From the NCBI RefSeq assembly GCF_007747995.1, contig NZ_CP036276.1:4207001-4271000 (forward strand): a stretch of 64,000 nt of DNA, written 5' to 3'. Below, piece by piece: positions 8,877 to 18,571 of this stretch (positions are counted from its first letter, which is position 1; every line of letters begins with the position of its first letter). A program made the position numbers and the translations under genes. The notes under the pieces are model-generated. The model did no database searches, was not told the DNA's origin, and saw nothing but the letters and a program-made list of their open reading frames with translations. This DNA is from Symmachiella dynata (GTDB lineage: Bacteria > Planctomycetota > Planctomycetia > Planctomycetales > Planctomycetaceae).

Positions 8877-10145
8877 TTAAAAGAACATGCGGTATTCCGC
8901 TCGCAGGATGTCTTGGTACCAGCGTTCGCCGGTCAGGGCGCGGCCGTAGCCGATGTAGATCGAATCGCGTTGCTTCGTTGGATCACATGTGTCTTTGCCA
9001 AAACCGATGCGGACGCCGAATTTGCCGTTGACGATGGTGTCGCCGCTGGCATCGACCGGGCCGATGAGGCGTCCCGAGGACGCGTAGTCCGTTTTTTGTC
9101 CATCCAACACCGACCAACCGACGAACTCGGCCACCGGGGCGACGCTCAAACTGGAGTTGTCCACGACCGCGTATGCAGCACCAATGCCGTAGCTGAGCAC
9201 GTTGCCGGCAAAGTCGCGGCCGTTTCGCGGATTGACTCCGCCTTGAATCGGAATCCAATCTTTGAGTTCCGCTTCAATCGTCCAACGATCGGCCGGTTGT
9301 GTCAAAAACAACAAGCCTGGTTCAATGCTGGCGTGGCCGGCGGTGAGCCATTTGTCGGGGTCGCCGACGGCGATGTAGTTTTTCAATTGGAACGTCAAAA
9401 TCGTCGTGTCGGTTTCATACAACGCCCATTTGAAACCGGCGTTGAGGTCGCCGAAGCCGCTGGTGTTGGGGCCGGGACCGGGCACGCCTGAGGGGTTGTT
9501 CAAAATGATCGGCGCTTCGATGAACAACGACAGATCATCCATGACAAGTTGTTCGTAATACAGTTTGAAAAACTGAGCATCGATATTGTCGTTGGGTCCC
9601 ATGTCGCGGGGAGGCGTTTTGCCGCCGAAGACGGTCCAGGTGCTATAAAAATATTCGGCGCGGTCGGCGCGGTTGAAGCCGTAAGCCGAGTCGTAACGGA
9701 AGCGAAGTTGCGTCTCCACGATCGCCGGATCGATGTATCCGCCGTTGGCAGCCACGGTCCGCGCGCTGGGAACCAATCCGCTCGGCGCGTTGCTGAAGTT
9801 GTATTGCGGCGCTGCCGGCGGAGCGGTGTTGCTCAGCGGTTGCGGCGGCGTTTCGGGAGCGGTGTAAGGAGCGCTCGGCGCACACGAAGCTTGAGGCGCA
9901 CAGGGATAACCGCCGGCTTGATAGTTGGCCTGCACAGCAGCAAACGGGCTGTCGGGCCGCGTCTGAAAATGCGCCGCCAAGGTCCCCGGTCGCTGCCCGC
10001 GCGCCTGAGGATACCCCGCGGCCAACAACGCATCGCCGGTCGTCGCACAGACGCAAACCGCAACGGTCAATTGCCAAATTCGCAACGAAGTCAAACAGCG
10101 CGAACTCATTTCTGCACCCCCCATTTCAGCCGGCCGAGAAGACAT
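8877..10145 (-). CDS. Predicted outer-membrane beta-barrel protein (transporter-like)
   Basis: A 422-residue protein with an N-terminal signal-like segment (about 20-43, ending in DALLAAG), a Pro/Ala-rich linker (about 60-140), then a region of alternating amphipathic strands. Examples are DAQFFKLYYEQL, LSLFIEAPIIL, FGDLNAGFKWALY and NGKFGVRIGFGKD. The chain ends in RAEYRMFF, a C-terminal aromatic residue as found on outer-membrane barrels. This pattern matches planctomycete proteins often grouped with the phenol-degradation MetA-like transporter family; that assignment is by general resemblance only. The start is uncertain, since a second methionine 12 residues in is equally likely. It shares a bidirectional terminator with the upstream-coordinate gene. 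The substrate is unknown. Confidence 0.6.
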   Translation of the reverse strand: MSSRPAEMGGAEMSSRCLTSLRIWQLTVAVCVCATTGDALLAAGYPQARGQRPGTLAAHFQTRPDSPFAAVQANYQAGGYPCAPQASCAPSAPYTAPETPPQPLSNTAPPAAPQYNFSNAPSGLVPSARTVAANGGYIDPAIVETQLRFRYDSAYGFNRADRAEYFYSTWTVFGGKTPPRDMGPNDNIDAQFFKLYYEQLVMDDLSLFIEAPIILNNPSGVPGPGPNTSGFGDLNAGFKWALYETDTTILTFQLKNYIAVGDPDKWLTAGHASIEPGLLFLTQPADRWTIEAELKDWIPIQGGVNPRNGRDFAGNVLSYGIGAAYAVVDNSSLSVAPVAEFVGWSVLDGQKTDYASSGRLIGPVDASGDTIVNGKFGVRIGFGKDTCDPTKQRDSIYIGYGRALTGERWYQDILRAEYRMFF

Positions 10146-10450
10146 GCCCTCGTCGCCACCCGCTGCAAAAACGGATCAGGGGCGAAACATAATGACGAGG
10201 CATCATTGATAAAGCTTCGGCAAGAACCCCCGCCCAGCGCAGCAGAAAACCCCGAGCCGCTATCTCATTAGAGGACTCACAACGGTCGCCAGGATCACAT
10301 CGATCAACGAAACTGAGGCGAGTAGCGAAGCGGCGCAAGTTTTACGGGGGGGGGGAGGCGACGGAGCGCGCTCTGGACTAGCGAACAGAGGAAGATCACG
10401 AGAGAATCATCTCAGGCGGAATTCGCAAACGACTACCGGGAGAGCGAGCC
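10146..10450. other. Intergenic region with a G10 tract
   Basis: This stretch separates the divergent outer-membrane-like gene and the DUF1801 gene and should hold both promoters, though I cannot point to convincing -35/-10 boxes. It contains an uninterrupted run of ten G (10346-10355), unusual in this window. Confidence 0.5.
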
Positions 10451-10930
10451 ATCAAAAGCACAGCCACAACTGTTGAACAATACCTGGCCGAATTGCCGGA
10501 CGACCGTCGCAAAGCGATTGAGGCTGTCCGCGCGGTCATTCTCAAAAACTTGCCCAGCGGTTACGAGGAAGGTATGCAATACGGCATGATTGGTTACTTC
10601 GTGCCGCACAGCCTTTATCCCGCAGGCTATCATTGCAATCCTCAAGAACCATTGCCCTTCGCATCCCTAGCTTCGCAAAAGAACTACATGTCGCTCTACC
10701 TGATGTGTACATATAGCGATCCGGGACAAGAAACTTGGTTCCGCGAAGCGTGGGCCAAAACCGGGAAGAAACTGAACATGGGCAAATCGTGCGTGCGGTT
10801 CAAAAAACTGGAGGACCTGCCACTCAAGGTGATCGGCCAAGCGATCAAACGGGTCTCGGTGAAGAAATTCATCTCTTACTACGAGTCGGCAACCCAAGGC
10901 ACCAACACTTCTCGACGTCGCAAGTGTTAG
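10451..10930 (+). CDS. DUF1801 (YdhG-like) domain protein, probable non-ATG start
   Basis: The frame encodes about 159 residues including KNYMSLYLMC, WFREAWAKTGKKLNMGKSC and RFKKLEDLPL, which are typical of DUF1801 proteins. The family is small, cytoplasmic and of unknown function. The first standard start codon is a TTG at 10493, but the upstream in-frame codons read KSTATTVEQYLAELPDD, which looks like the normal N-terminus of this family. No ATG, GTG or TTG lies upstream before the in-frame stop at 10379. An ATC at 10451 sits at the expected start and has GGGAGAG upstream, so I set the start there. Either a rare ATC start is used or the start codon has mutated. If the TTG is used, about 14 conserved residues are lost. 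Confidence 0.65.
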   Translation: MKSTATTVEQYLAELPDDRRKAIEAVRAVILKNLPSGYEEGMQYGMIGYFVPHSLYPAGYHCNPQEPLPFASLASQKNYMSLYLMCTYSDPGQETWFREAWAKTGKKLNMGKSCVRFKKLEDLPLKVIGQAIKRVSVKKFISYYESATQGTNTSRRRKC

Positions 10931-11630
10931 TCCGTGGCTGACAGCATGGCACGACCAACTGTGCTGTTCTTGCAACCAACTGGGTTCTTTTCACGTCGTC
11001 GGGTGCGGTGGCAGCGAACGCGCTAGCAGGATTGCCCGGCGGAACTGAATTTGTCTTCACAGCACCATTTTGACAAGACAATCCGCTGCAATTCGGCCGA
11101 TTTGAGAATTTCACCCTTAATAAAATGCGGTATCGCAGGTCGTTGTTGGCGAGAGTAAGCCGTGATGTCCGCCGAAAGGCCGTTCGGACGTCTCAATCGC
11201 TGAACAGTCCATGCACTGTGGATTTTGCCGATCGGCTGATACGCAACAAGTCGAAATCAGGCTGGGGCACCTCCTCCGCTTCAAAAAACTGAATAACCGC
11301 ATGAAAAAAACGGAGGCGCCACATTCCCAAAAACGATAATCTGCGATCTGATCTCCTGATTTTTCGCAAATTTTCGTTTAAAAAAGCGCTCGATTCTCGC
11401 AAATAATGCGGATTCAGCCCCATAAACCGTACAGTTGCGGCCTGTTCCCCTGCCAAATCGGCCAGAGAAGGCAATTCCGTTCGCGGATTCTCGAAATTTA
11501 CCGTGTTTGGGAAAATATCGTTGCGGGCGAAATCGCCGTTATGGCCATAAAAATACGCGGAAATCCTTCGTTGAGACTACGAACATTAATTTCATCCCCT
11601 AAAATGGCGAAGAGATGATTGGACGAAGCG
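10931..11630. other. Long non-coding leader region upstream of the pdh operon
   Basis: About 700 bases with no gene I can support. Small open frames on both strands lack ribosome binding sites and recognisable sequence. The AT-rich part at about 11300-11420 (runs of A and T) and 11560-11600 is the most likely promoter region for the pyruvate dehydrogenase genes. Confidence 0.45.
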
Positions 11631-14354
11631 ATGGATTTCCAAGTCGCGAAGCAAACCTACCCTACTTCCTACGAGACTCAACCAGTGATGGACGAAACAC
11701 CTCAGGCGATCGATGCGGGCGAATTAGACGAGTGGTTTGAATCGCTCGACGATCTGTTACACCGCCACGGACCCGACGGCGTACGTCAGATGATGTCGGT
11801 TTTGCAAGAGCGAGCCTACCAAAACGGTGTGGCCATGCCCTTTACGGCCAACACCCCATATATCAATACAATTCGCCACGATCAGCAGCCTCGTTTCCCC
11901 GGCAACCGGGCCATCGAACGCCGGATTAAGAGTCTGATTCGCTGGAATGCGATGGCCATGGTCGTTCGCGCCAACGCTGCCAGTTCGGGCATCGGCGGGC
12001 ATATTTCCACCTACGCCTCCGCTGCGACGCTGCTGGAAATCGGTTTCAATCACTTTTTCCAGGCCCGCAACGAAGATCAATTCGGCGATTTCGTCTACTT
12101 CCAAGGTCATGCCGCGCCCGGAATCTACGCCCGCGCATTTCTGGAAGGCCGGTTGACCGAAGAACAGTTGATCCAATTCCGGCAAGAAATCCCCCGTGGC
12201 TCGGGACTTTCCTCCTATCCGCATCCCTGGCTGATGCCTGATTTTTGGCAATTCCCCACGGTTTCGATGGGCCTGGGACCGATTTCCGCGATTTATCACG
12301 CGCGGTTTTTGCGGTATTTGGAACATCGTGGACTGGCCGACACGTCAAAATCACATGTGTGGTGTTACGTCGGTGACGGTGAAGTCGACGAGCCAGAAAC
12401 GCTGGGAGCCATTACTTTGGCCTCCCGCGAGCATCTCGACAATCTGATCTTTGTGATCAACTGCAACTTGCAACGTCTGGATGGACCGGTCCGTGGGAAT
12501 GGAAAAATCATCCAAGAACTAGAAGCCGCCTTTCGTGGTGCTGGCTGGAATTGCCTCAAAGTCATCTGGGGCAGCGACTGGGATCCGCTGTTGGAAGACG
12601 ACGAAGACGGCTTGTTAGTCAAACGCATGGGTGAAGTCGTTGACGGCCAATACCAGAAATATGTGGTCGAAGGGGGCGCCTATATCCGCGATCACTTCTT
12701 TGGCGAAAACAAAGAGTTGCACGATCTGGTCGACCACCTGTCGGACGAACAGTTGCAAAAACTCAATCGCGGCGGACACGACCCCGAAAAGGTCTTTGCT
12801 GCCTACCACGCAGCGGTCAACCACGTCGGCGCACCGACGGTTATCCTGGCCAAAACCATCAAAGGTTATGGACTGGGCGAAGCGGGTGAAGGCCGCAACA
12901 TTACACACCAACAGAAAAAATTGAACGAAGAGGAACTGCGCGAATTCCGCTCACGATTCGCCATTCCGATCGGCGACGAAGAGGTCGCCAAAGCTCCGTT
13001 GCATCGGCCCGCCGATGACAGTCCGGAGATGGAGTATCTCTTGAAACGACGGGAAGCGCTGGGTGGATTTCTCCCCGCCCGGACGCCCACCACCGACCGT
13101 TTGGAGATTCCGCCGCTCGATAAATTCGACAAGAAGGTGTTGCACGGTGGCGTCGAAATGGCGACCACCATGGCCTTCGGTCGGATCATCAGCGACTTAC
13201 TCAAGGATAAGAACATCGGCAAACGGATCGTCCCGATCATTCCCGATGAAGCCCGCACCTTTGGTATGGAAGCGCTCTTCCGCCAATGCGGAATTTATTC
13301 TAGCAAGGGACAGCTGTACGAACCGGTCGATGCCGATCAGGTGCTCTACTACAAGGAAGCCAAAGACGGCCAAATTCTCGAAGAGGGAATTAACGAAGCG
13401 GGAGCAATCTCGTCCTTCATCGCTGCCGGGACCGCCTACAGCAACCTCGGCGTGAACATGGTTCCGTTTTACATCTACTACTCGATGTTCGGCTTCCAAC
13501 GCGTTGGCGATTTGATCTGGGCCGCGGCGGATTCCCGCACCAAAGGTTTCCTCGTGGGGGGAACCTCCGGTCGGACGACGCTCAATGGTGAAGGGTTACA
13601 ACACCAGGATGGCCAAAGCCAACTGTATGCCACGACCGTCCCCAATTTGCGAGCATATGATCCCGCCTACTCTTATGAAGTCGCCGTGATCGTTCAAGAC
13701 GGGCTACGGAGAATGTACGGCGAAGGAGAGGAAATCTTCTACTACATGTCGGTCTACAACGAAGTGTACGACATGCCGGCGATGCCCGAAGGGGCGGAAG
13801 AGGGGATTCTGAAAGGACTGCATCCCCTTTCCCCAAAACCGGCCGACAAGTCGTCCTCGCAACGACCGCAACTCTTTGGCAGCGGGCCGATTCTACGCGA
13901 ATCGCACCGCGCACAAGCCATTCTCAGCGAGAAGTACGACATTGAATGCGACGTCTGGAGTGTGACCAGTTACAGCGAACTCTCCCGCGATGCACAAGCG
14001 GTCGAACGTTGGAATCATCTGCATCCTGACGAAAAACCGCAACACAGTTTTCTGGAGACGTCACTCAGCAATCACTCCGGGCCATTTATCGCCGCCAGCG
14101 ACAATGTCCGTTTGGTACCCGAACAAATCCGGCAATGGATTCCGGGTCGCTACGTGACCTTGGGCACCGACGGTTTCGGCCGCAGCGCCTCGCGGGAAGC
14201 ATTGAGAAGGCATTTTGAAATGAATGCTGAAAATATCGCGTTCGCAACGCTTTCGGCATTGGCGGCCGACGGCCACTTTGACAAGTCCCGACTGTCCGAA
14301 GCGATCAAAGCGCTGGGAATTGATCCGGAACAGGTTAACCCGGCTTGCGCGTGA
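11631..14354 (+). CDS. aceE: Pyruvate dehydrogenase E1 component, homodimeric type
   Basis: A 907-residue thiamine-diphosphate enzyme that decarboxylates pyruvate and passes the acetyl group to the E2 lipoyl arm. The length fits the single-chain (AceE) family, not the alpha/beta form. The ThDP-binding motif is visible as GDGEVDEPETLGAITLA followed by INCNLQRLDG. The active-site loop region IKGYGLGEAGEGRNITHQQK and the substrate region HQDGQSQLYA are typical of AceE. I chose the ATG at 11631; a TTG four codons earlier is possible. It heads the cluster aceE-aceF-lpd, with gaps of about 110 bases between genes, consistent with one operon encoding the whole complex. The protein looks complete. 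Confidence 0.95.
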   Translation: MDFQVAKQTYPTSYETQPVMDETPQAIDAGELDEWFESLDDLLHRHGPDGVRQMMSVLQERAYQNGVAMPFTANTPYINTIRHDQQPRFPGNRAIERRIKSLIRWNAMAMVVRANAASSGIGGHISTYASAATLLEIGFNHFFQARNEDQFGDFVYFQGHAAPGIYARAFLEGRLTEEQLIQFRQEIPRGSGLSSYPHPWLMPDFWQFPTVSMGLGPISAIYHARFLRYLEHRGLADTSKSHVWCYVGDGEVDEPETLGAITLASREHLDNLIFVINCNLQRLDGPVRGNGKIIQELEAAFRGAGWNCLKVIWGSDWDPLLEDDEDGLLVKRMGEVVDGQYQKYVVEGGAYIRDHFFGENKELHDLVDHLSDEQLQKLNRGGHDPEKVFAAYHAAVNHVGAPTVILAKTIKGYGLGEAGEGRNITHQQKKLNEEELREFRSRFAIPIGDEEVAKAPLHRPADDSPEMEYLLKRREALGGFLPARTPTTDRLEIPPLDKFDKKVLHGGVEMATTMAFGRIISDLLKDKNIGKRIVPIIPDEARTFGMEALFRQCGIYSSKGQLYEPVDADQVLYYKEAKDGQILEEGINEAGAISSFIAAGTAYSNLGVNMVPFYIYYSMFGFQRVGDLIWAAADSRTKGFLVGGTSGRTTLNGEGLQHQDGQSQLYATTVPNLRAYDPAYSYEVAVIVQDGLRRMYGEGEEIFYYMSVYNEVYDMPAMPEGAEEGILKGLHPLSPKPADKSSSQRPQLFGSGPILRESHRAQAILSEKYDIECDVWSVTSYSELSRDAQAVERWNHLHPDEKPQHSFLETSLSNHSGPFIAASDNVRLVPEQIRQWIPGRYVTLGTDGFGRSASREALRRHFEMNAENIAFATLSALAADGHFDKSRLSEAIKALGIDPEQVNPACA

Positions 14355-14461
14355 GAATTGTCCGCACGTCGCCGATGACTTATGGTGGAACCAGCGGACC
14401 AGCGGACATCTGCCTGTACACGTAGATTCAACATACGACTAAATTTTAACGAAATAACACT

Positions 14462-15796
14462 ATGTCGATTGAATTTCGTCTCCCCGAATTGGGAGAAAAT
14501 ATTGCCGAAGCTGAGGTTGCCGAATTGCTGGTCAAGGAAGGGGACCGAATCGAAGCCGAACAGTCGGTCATGGAATTGGAAACCGAAAAAGCGGTCCTTG
14601 AGTTACCTTGTCCACACGCTGGCGTAGTGAAAAAAATTCACTTTAGCGAAGGGGACAGCGTCTCCGTGGGCTCGGTGATTCTAACGATCGACGAAGAGGC
14701 CGCAGCGCCCTCCGGTGATGAATCCGAGACGAAACAGGACGAAACTGCCGCCGCCGAGAAAGAACAAGCTGAGCCTGAACCGGCTGCCGCCAAAACCGAA
14801 TCGGCACCGGCCCCAAAAGAAGCAGCCCCCGTCGCGGCCGCCTCTCACACACCAACGGTTCAGCCGGCGATGGAGGCAACCGCGCCCGATCACCGTCCAC
14901 CGCCTCCAGCAGGCCCCGCCACCCGCCGTTTTGCTCGAAAACTGGGCGTCGATCTGCACGAAATCAACGGTACCGGACCGGGCGGACGTATCGTCCAGGA
15001 GGATGTTGAAGGCTACGTGAAATCGCGTCTGCAAAACTCCGCTGCGACCGGTGGTTTGCGAACCGCCCCTCCCCTGCCCGACTTTTCACAATTTGGTCCG
15101 ATCGAACGCAAACGGTTGAGCAAACTCAATCGTACCGCAGCCGACCAACTCAGCACGTCGTGGCAGGTGATTCCGCATGTGACGCAACATGATTTGGCCA
15201 ACATCACGGAATTGGAGAAAGTCCGCAAACAGTTTATGTCGACCAGCGGCAAGAATGGCCCGAAAATCACGATGACGGCCATCGCTCTCAAAGCTTGCGT
15301 GCAAATCCTCACCGAAATGCCGCACGTCAATAGCAGCCTGGATATGGAATCGGGGGAATTGATCCTCAAGCAGTACTATCACATCGGCGTTGCGGTCGAC
15401 ACCGATCACGGCTTGGTCGTCCCTGTGATTCAAAATGCGGACCGCAAGTCGATCATGGAAATTGCGGACGAACTCGCCCAACTCGCTGAAAAAGCGCGGG
15501 AGCGCAAGTTGGTCTTGGCCGAAATGCAAGGGGCCACCTTTACCATCACCAACTTGGGAAGCATCGGGGGCACGGCGTTTACTCCGATCGTGAATTACCC
15601 GGAGGTGGCGATTTTGGGATTATCGCGCGCTCAACCCCAACCGGCGCTCGTCGATGGCAAATTAGAAGAACGGATGATGATGCCAATGTCGTTGTCCTAC
15701 GACCACCGCGTGATTAACGGAGCCGACGCGGCAAAGTTTGTCGTGCGTCTCTCGGCCTTACTCGCGCAGCCCTTCGGCCTGTTGGCAAACGTCTAA
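14462..15796 (+). CDS. aceF: Pyruvate dehydrogenase E2, dihydrolipoyl acetyltransferase
   Basis: A 444-residue E2 protein. It has one lipoyl domain at the N-terminus with the lipoylated lysine in MELETEKAVLELP (Lys 43), then an Ala/Pro/Glu-rich flexible linker (about 78-150), a peripheral-subunit-binding domain (about 154-188, with RRFARKLGVDLHEINGTGPGG) and the acetyltransferase core. The catalytic motif near the C-terminus is YDHRVINGADAA (His 415). Asparagine at the position that is Asp in some family members is also normal in bacterial E2p. One lipoyl domain is fewer than the three in E. coli AceF but common elsewhere. It lies between the E1 and E3 genes. Confidence 0.95.
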   Translation: MSIEFRLPELGENIAEAEVAELLVKEGDRIEAEQSVMELETEKAVLELPCPHAGVVKKIHFSEGDSVSVGSVILTIDEEAAAPSGDESETKQDETAAAEKEQAEPEPAAAKTESAPAPKEAAPVAAASHTPTVQPAMEATAPDHRPPPPAGPATRRFARKLGVDLHEINGTGPGGRIVQEDVEGYVKSRLQNSAATGGLRTAPPLPDFSQFGPIERKRLSKLNRTAADQLSTSWQVIPHVTQHDLANITELEKVRKQFMSTSGKNGPKITMTAIALKACVQILTEMPHVNSSLDMESGELILKQYYHIGVAVDTDHGLVVPVIQNADRKSIMEIADELAQLAEKARERKLVLAEMQGATFTITNLGSIGGTAFTPIVNYPEVAILGLSRAQPQPALVDGKLEERMMMPMSLSYDHRVINGADAAKFVVRLSALLAQPFGLLANV

Positions 15797-15909
15797 ACGC
15801 CAATCGCTTGGAGCGGACTGTTATCAGCACCTTCCTTTGAACGAGCGCACCGGGCGGGTTTTGAGACTTTTCTTGAGCACAACTGTAACGACCACAAGAG
15901 AAATACGAT

Positions 15910-17319
15910 ATGTCTGATACGGAACTCGTCGTTTTGGGCGGCGGCCCCGGCGGTTACCCCGCTGCATTTGCGGCGGCCGATGCCGGAATGAAAGTCACCT
16001 TGGTTGACGAAGGCGTCAAACCGGGCGGAGTCTGCCTCAATCGTGGCTGCATCCCCTCCAAAGCCCTGTTGCACGTGGCACGGCTAATCAACGAATCAAA
16101 GGAGTCGGCCGACTGGGGTGTGACGTTTCAACCTCCGGAGATCGATATCGACAAAATCCGCGATTGGAAAAATCGCGTCGTTGGCCAACTCACCGGCGGC
16201 ATCGAAGGACTTTGCAAAGCGCGGGGCGTCGAACTCGTTCGCGCGCGGGGAACGTTCCTCGACTCCAATACGTTGGAACTCAAAACCGAAGAAGGCGAGA
16301 CGAGCAAGCTCACCTTCGACAAGGCGATTATCTCCACCGGGTCTTCCCCGGTCATTCCCGGTCCCTTGCGGATTGATGACCCCCGCATCATGGATTCCAC
16401 CGGCGCCTTGGCGCTGGAAGACATTCCCCAGCGACTGTTGGTCGTCGGCGGAGGATACATCGGCCTGGAAATGGGCACGGTTTACGCCGCCCTCGGTTCC
16501 AAAGTCACCGTTGTAGAAATGACCGACGGACTGTTGCCGGGTGCCGACCGCGATCTCGTGCGGCCATTGGCCAAGCGAATCGATTCTCAATTCCATTCCG
16601 TACTGCTCAACACCAAGGTCGAAAAGCTGGTCCCCGGCAAAGATGGCATTACCGTCGAACTATCGGGCGAAGTCGAAGAGAAATCGCAGCTTTTCGATCG
16701 CGTCTTAATCTCCGTCGGCCGTTCGCCCAATAGCCGCAATTTGGGCTTGGAAAACACCAAAGTCGAAATCACTGAGCGGGGCTTTCTTAAAGTCGACGAC
16801 AAACGTCGCACGACCGACCCCAGCCTCATGGCCATCGGTGACGTCGCCGGCGACCCGATGTTGGCCCACAAGGCGACCTATGAGGCCAAAGTCGTCGTGG
16901 AGGCATTGGCCGGTGAACCAGCCGCTTACCATCCCTATGCGATTCCCGCGGTGGTCTTCACAGATCCCGAATTGGCCTGGTGCGGACTCACCGAAGCTGA
17001 AGCCAAAGCCGAGGGCCGCGAGGTGAACACCTTCCGCTTCCCCTGGGCCGCCTCCGGCCGTGCGCAAACCTTAGCCCGCACTGAAGGGATCACCAAGTTG
17101 ATCTCCGACCCGGAAACCGATCGCATACTGGGCGTCGGAATTGTCGGCGTCGGTGCCGGCGAAATGATTGCCGAAGGTGTACTGGCCATCGAAATGGCCG
17201 CCAAGGTCCGGGATGTCGCTGAAACGATCCACGCCCATCCCACCATGTCCGAAACCATCATGGAAGCCGCCGAAGGCCTGATGGGAAATGCAACGCACGT
17301 GTTCCGCAAGAAAAAATAG
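15910..17319 (+). CDS. lpdA: Dihydrolipoyl dehydrogenase (E3)
   Basis: A 469-residue flavoprotein that reoxidises the lipoyl arm of E2, reducing NAD. The FAD-binding motif [13 protein letters not shown] is at residues 10-22, followed by the redox-active disulfide in [13 protein letters not shown] (Cys 42 and Cys 47). The NAD-binding motif [17 protein letters not shown] and the C-terminal active-site motif HAHPTMSE (His 443) are present. The Gly-to-Pro change in GGYPAAF (often GGYVAA) is within family variation. It is the last gene of the pdh operon and ends 20 bases before the convergent ROK gene, with no clear hairpin between them. Confidence 0.95.
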   Translation: MSDTELVVLGGGPGGYPAAFAAADAGMKVTLVDEGVKPGGVCLNRGCIPSKALLHVARLINESKESADWGVTFQPPEIDIDKIRDWKNRVVGQLTGGIEGLCKARGVELVRARGTFLDSNTLELKTEEGETSKLTFDKAIISTGSSPVIPGPLRIDDPRIMDSTGALALEDIPQRLLVVGGGYIGLEMGTVYAALGSKVTVVEMTDGLLPGADRDLVRPLAKRIDSQFHSVLLNTKVEKLVPGKDGITVELSGEVEEKSQLFDRVLISVGRSPNSRNLGLENTKVEITERGFLKVDDKRRTTDPSLMAIGDVAGDPMLAHKATYEAKVVVEALAGEPAAYHPYAIPAVVFTDPELAWCGLTEAEAKAEGREVNTFRFPWAASGRAQTLARTEGITKLISDPETDRILGVGIVGVGAGEMIAEGVLAIEMAAKVRDVAETIHAHPTMSETIMEAAEGLMGNATHVFRKKK

Positions 17320-17339
17320 CGGCGACACGACAACGTTTC

Positions 17340-18527
17340 TTAAAGCACATTGACCGAATGTGCGTGCGATTCCGAAACGCGCGCGTCGGTCAGGTGCTCA
17401 ATGATTCCGGCGACCGCCCCTTCGCGCTTGCTACCGCGCGCCCGTTCAATCCGGCAATCCGCAAACGACGGCGCCAGCGCCATCGACGCCGTCCGCTGAA
17501 TCAACCGTTCAAAAAACGCGTCGTCGATATCCAGCATGCGACTGTGCACAAACAGCGTTTGCGGGTTGAACAAATTGATCGTCGTGACCAGCGCGAAGGC
17601 CAGCGACCGCTCAACAGCCTCCCATTCGGCCGTGACATCCAGACCTCCGGTGCGGACTTGTTCGACGATTTGCTCGATACTCATTTCCCGGCCGACCCGT
17701 TGCGAAACCAGCCGCGCTAATGCTCGGTCACTTGCAATGGTCTCCAAACAGCCCCGCCGCCCGCAACCGCATTCCAGACCATCCTCCACCATTGGCAAAT
17801 GACCAATCTCACCCGCCAGACCGCTTTTGCCCTTCAGCAAACGTCCGCCAATTAACACACCCAAACCGATCCCCGTACTGGCATCGAGCATCGCAAAGTC
17901 GTCTACCCCGCGGGCAAGACCGTAATGCCGTTCCGCCAGACAGAGCGCATCGGACTCCTGCAGCACGACGCATTCCAAGCCTAGACGTTCGGTCAAATCC
18001 TGCCCCAGACAACTGTCGTTGGTGATCGGCACATTGGGCGAAAGAATCGAACGCCCCTCGCGCGAATCAAACAGCCCCGGCATACTAATCCCGATGCCTA
18101 GCGTCTTCACTCCGCCAAATAATTGCATCGCCGATATTTTTTCGACAATATCCTCGACCAACTGCCCGTAGGTTCGCGGCGTCTTAAACTCCGCGTGCGT
18201 TCCCGAACCAACGCGGCCATCCAGACCGGTCGTCACAATACGGCAGGTGGGAGAATCAATCACCACACCCACGACCTGTGCCGTATCTTCGGCCAACCGC
18301 AGTCGTTTGGCGGGCCGGCCACGCATCGTTTCGCTGCTGTCAAACTCCTCCAACATCCCCGAGCGCAACAACGACGAAACCGCTTTTGACACCGTCGGCG
18401 CCGTCACACCCGCCAACCGCGCCACCTCCGCCCGCGAGCGCGGCCCATTGGCCTGCAAGACCCGTAACACCATCCGCTCATTCATCTGGCTGAGCAATTG
18501 CGGTTGGGATGACACAAAGCTTTTCAT
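17340..18527 (-). CDS. ROK family transcriptional regulator / sugar kinase-like
   Basis: A 395-residue protein. The N-terminus (about 18-60) holds a winged helix-turn-helix (RAEVARLAGVTAPTVSKAV), and the rest is a ROK domain with the zinc-binding motif CGCGRRGC (253-260) and GKSGLAGEIGHLP just before it. The catalytic-type aspartate of sugar kinases may be Asp 193 (ESDALCLAE). This architecture is that of NagC/XylR-like repressors that respond to sugars. Its start lies 44 bases downstream of the DUF1501 gene's stop on the same strand, so it may belong to the DUF1549/1553-DUF1501 operon and control it. The effector is not evident. Confidence 0.88.
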   Translation of the reverse strand: MKSFVSSQPQLLSQMNERMVLRVLQANGPRSRAEVARLAGVTAPTVSKAVSSLLRSGMLEEFDSSETMRGRPAKRLRLAEDTAQVVGVVIDSPTCRIVTTGLDGRVGSGTHAEFKTPRTYGQLVEDIVEKISAMQLFGGVKTLGIGISMPGLFDSREGRSILSPNVPITNDSCLGQDLTERLGLECVVLQESDALCLAERHYGLARGVDDFAMLDASTGIGLGVLIGGRLLKGKSGLAGEIGHLPMVEDGLECGCGRRGCLETIASDRALARLVSQRVGREMSIEQIVEQVRTGGLDVTAEWEAVERSLAFALVTTINLFNPQTLFVHSRMLDIDDAFFERLIQRTASMALAPSFADCRIERARGSKREGAVAGIIEHLTDARVSESHAHSVNVL

Positions 18528-18571
18528 ACGGTTCCTTCGGTCCCGGCTACCTCAAAACGGTTGTTACGATT

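Noticed and set aside
11193-11474. Minus-strand 93-codon frame in the pdh leader
   Set aside because: No ribosome binding site, no known family and no neighbour context; could be real but is not supported.
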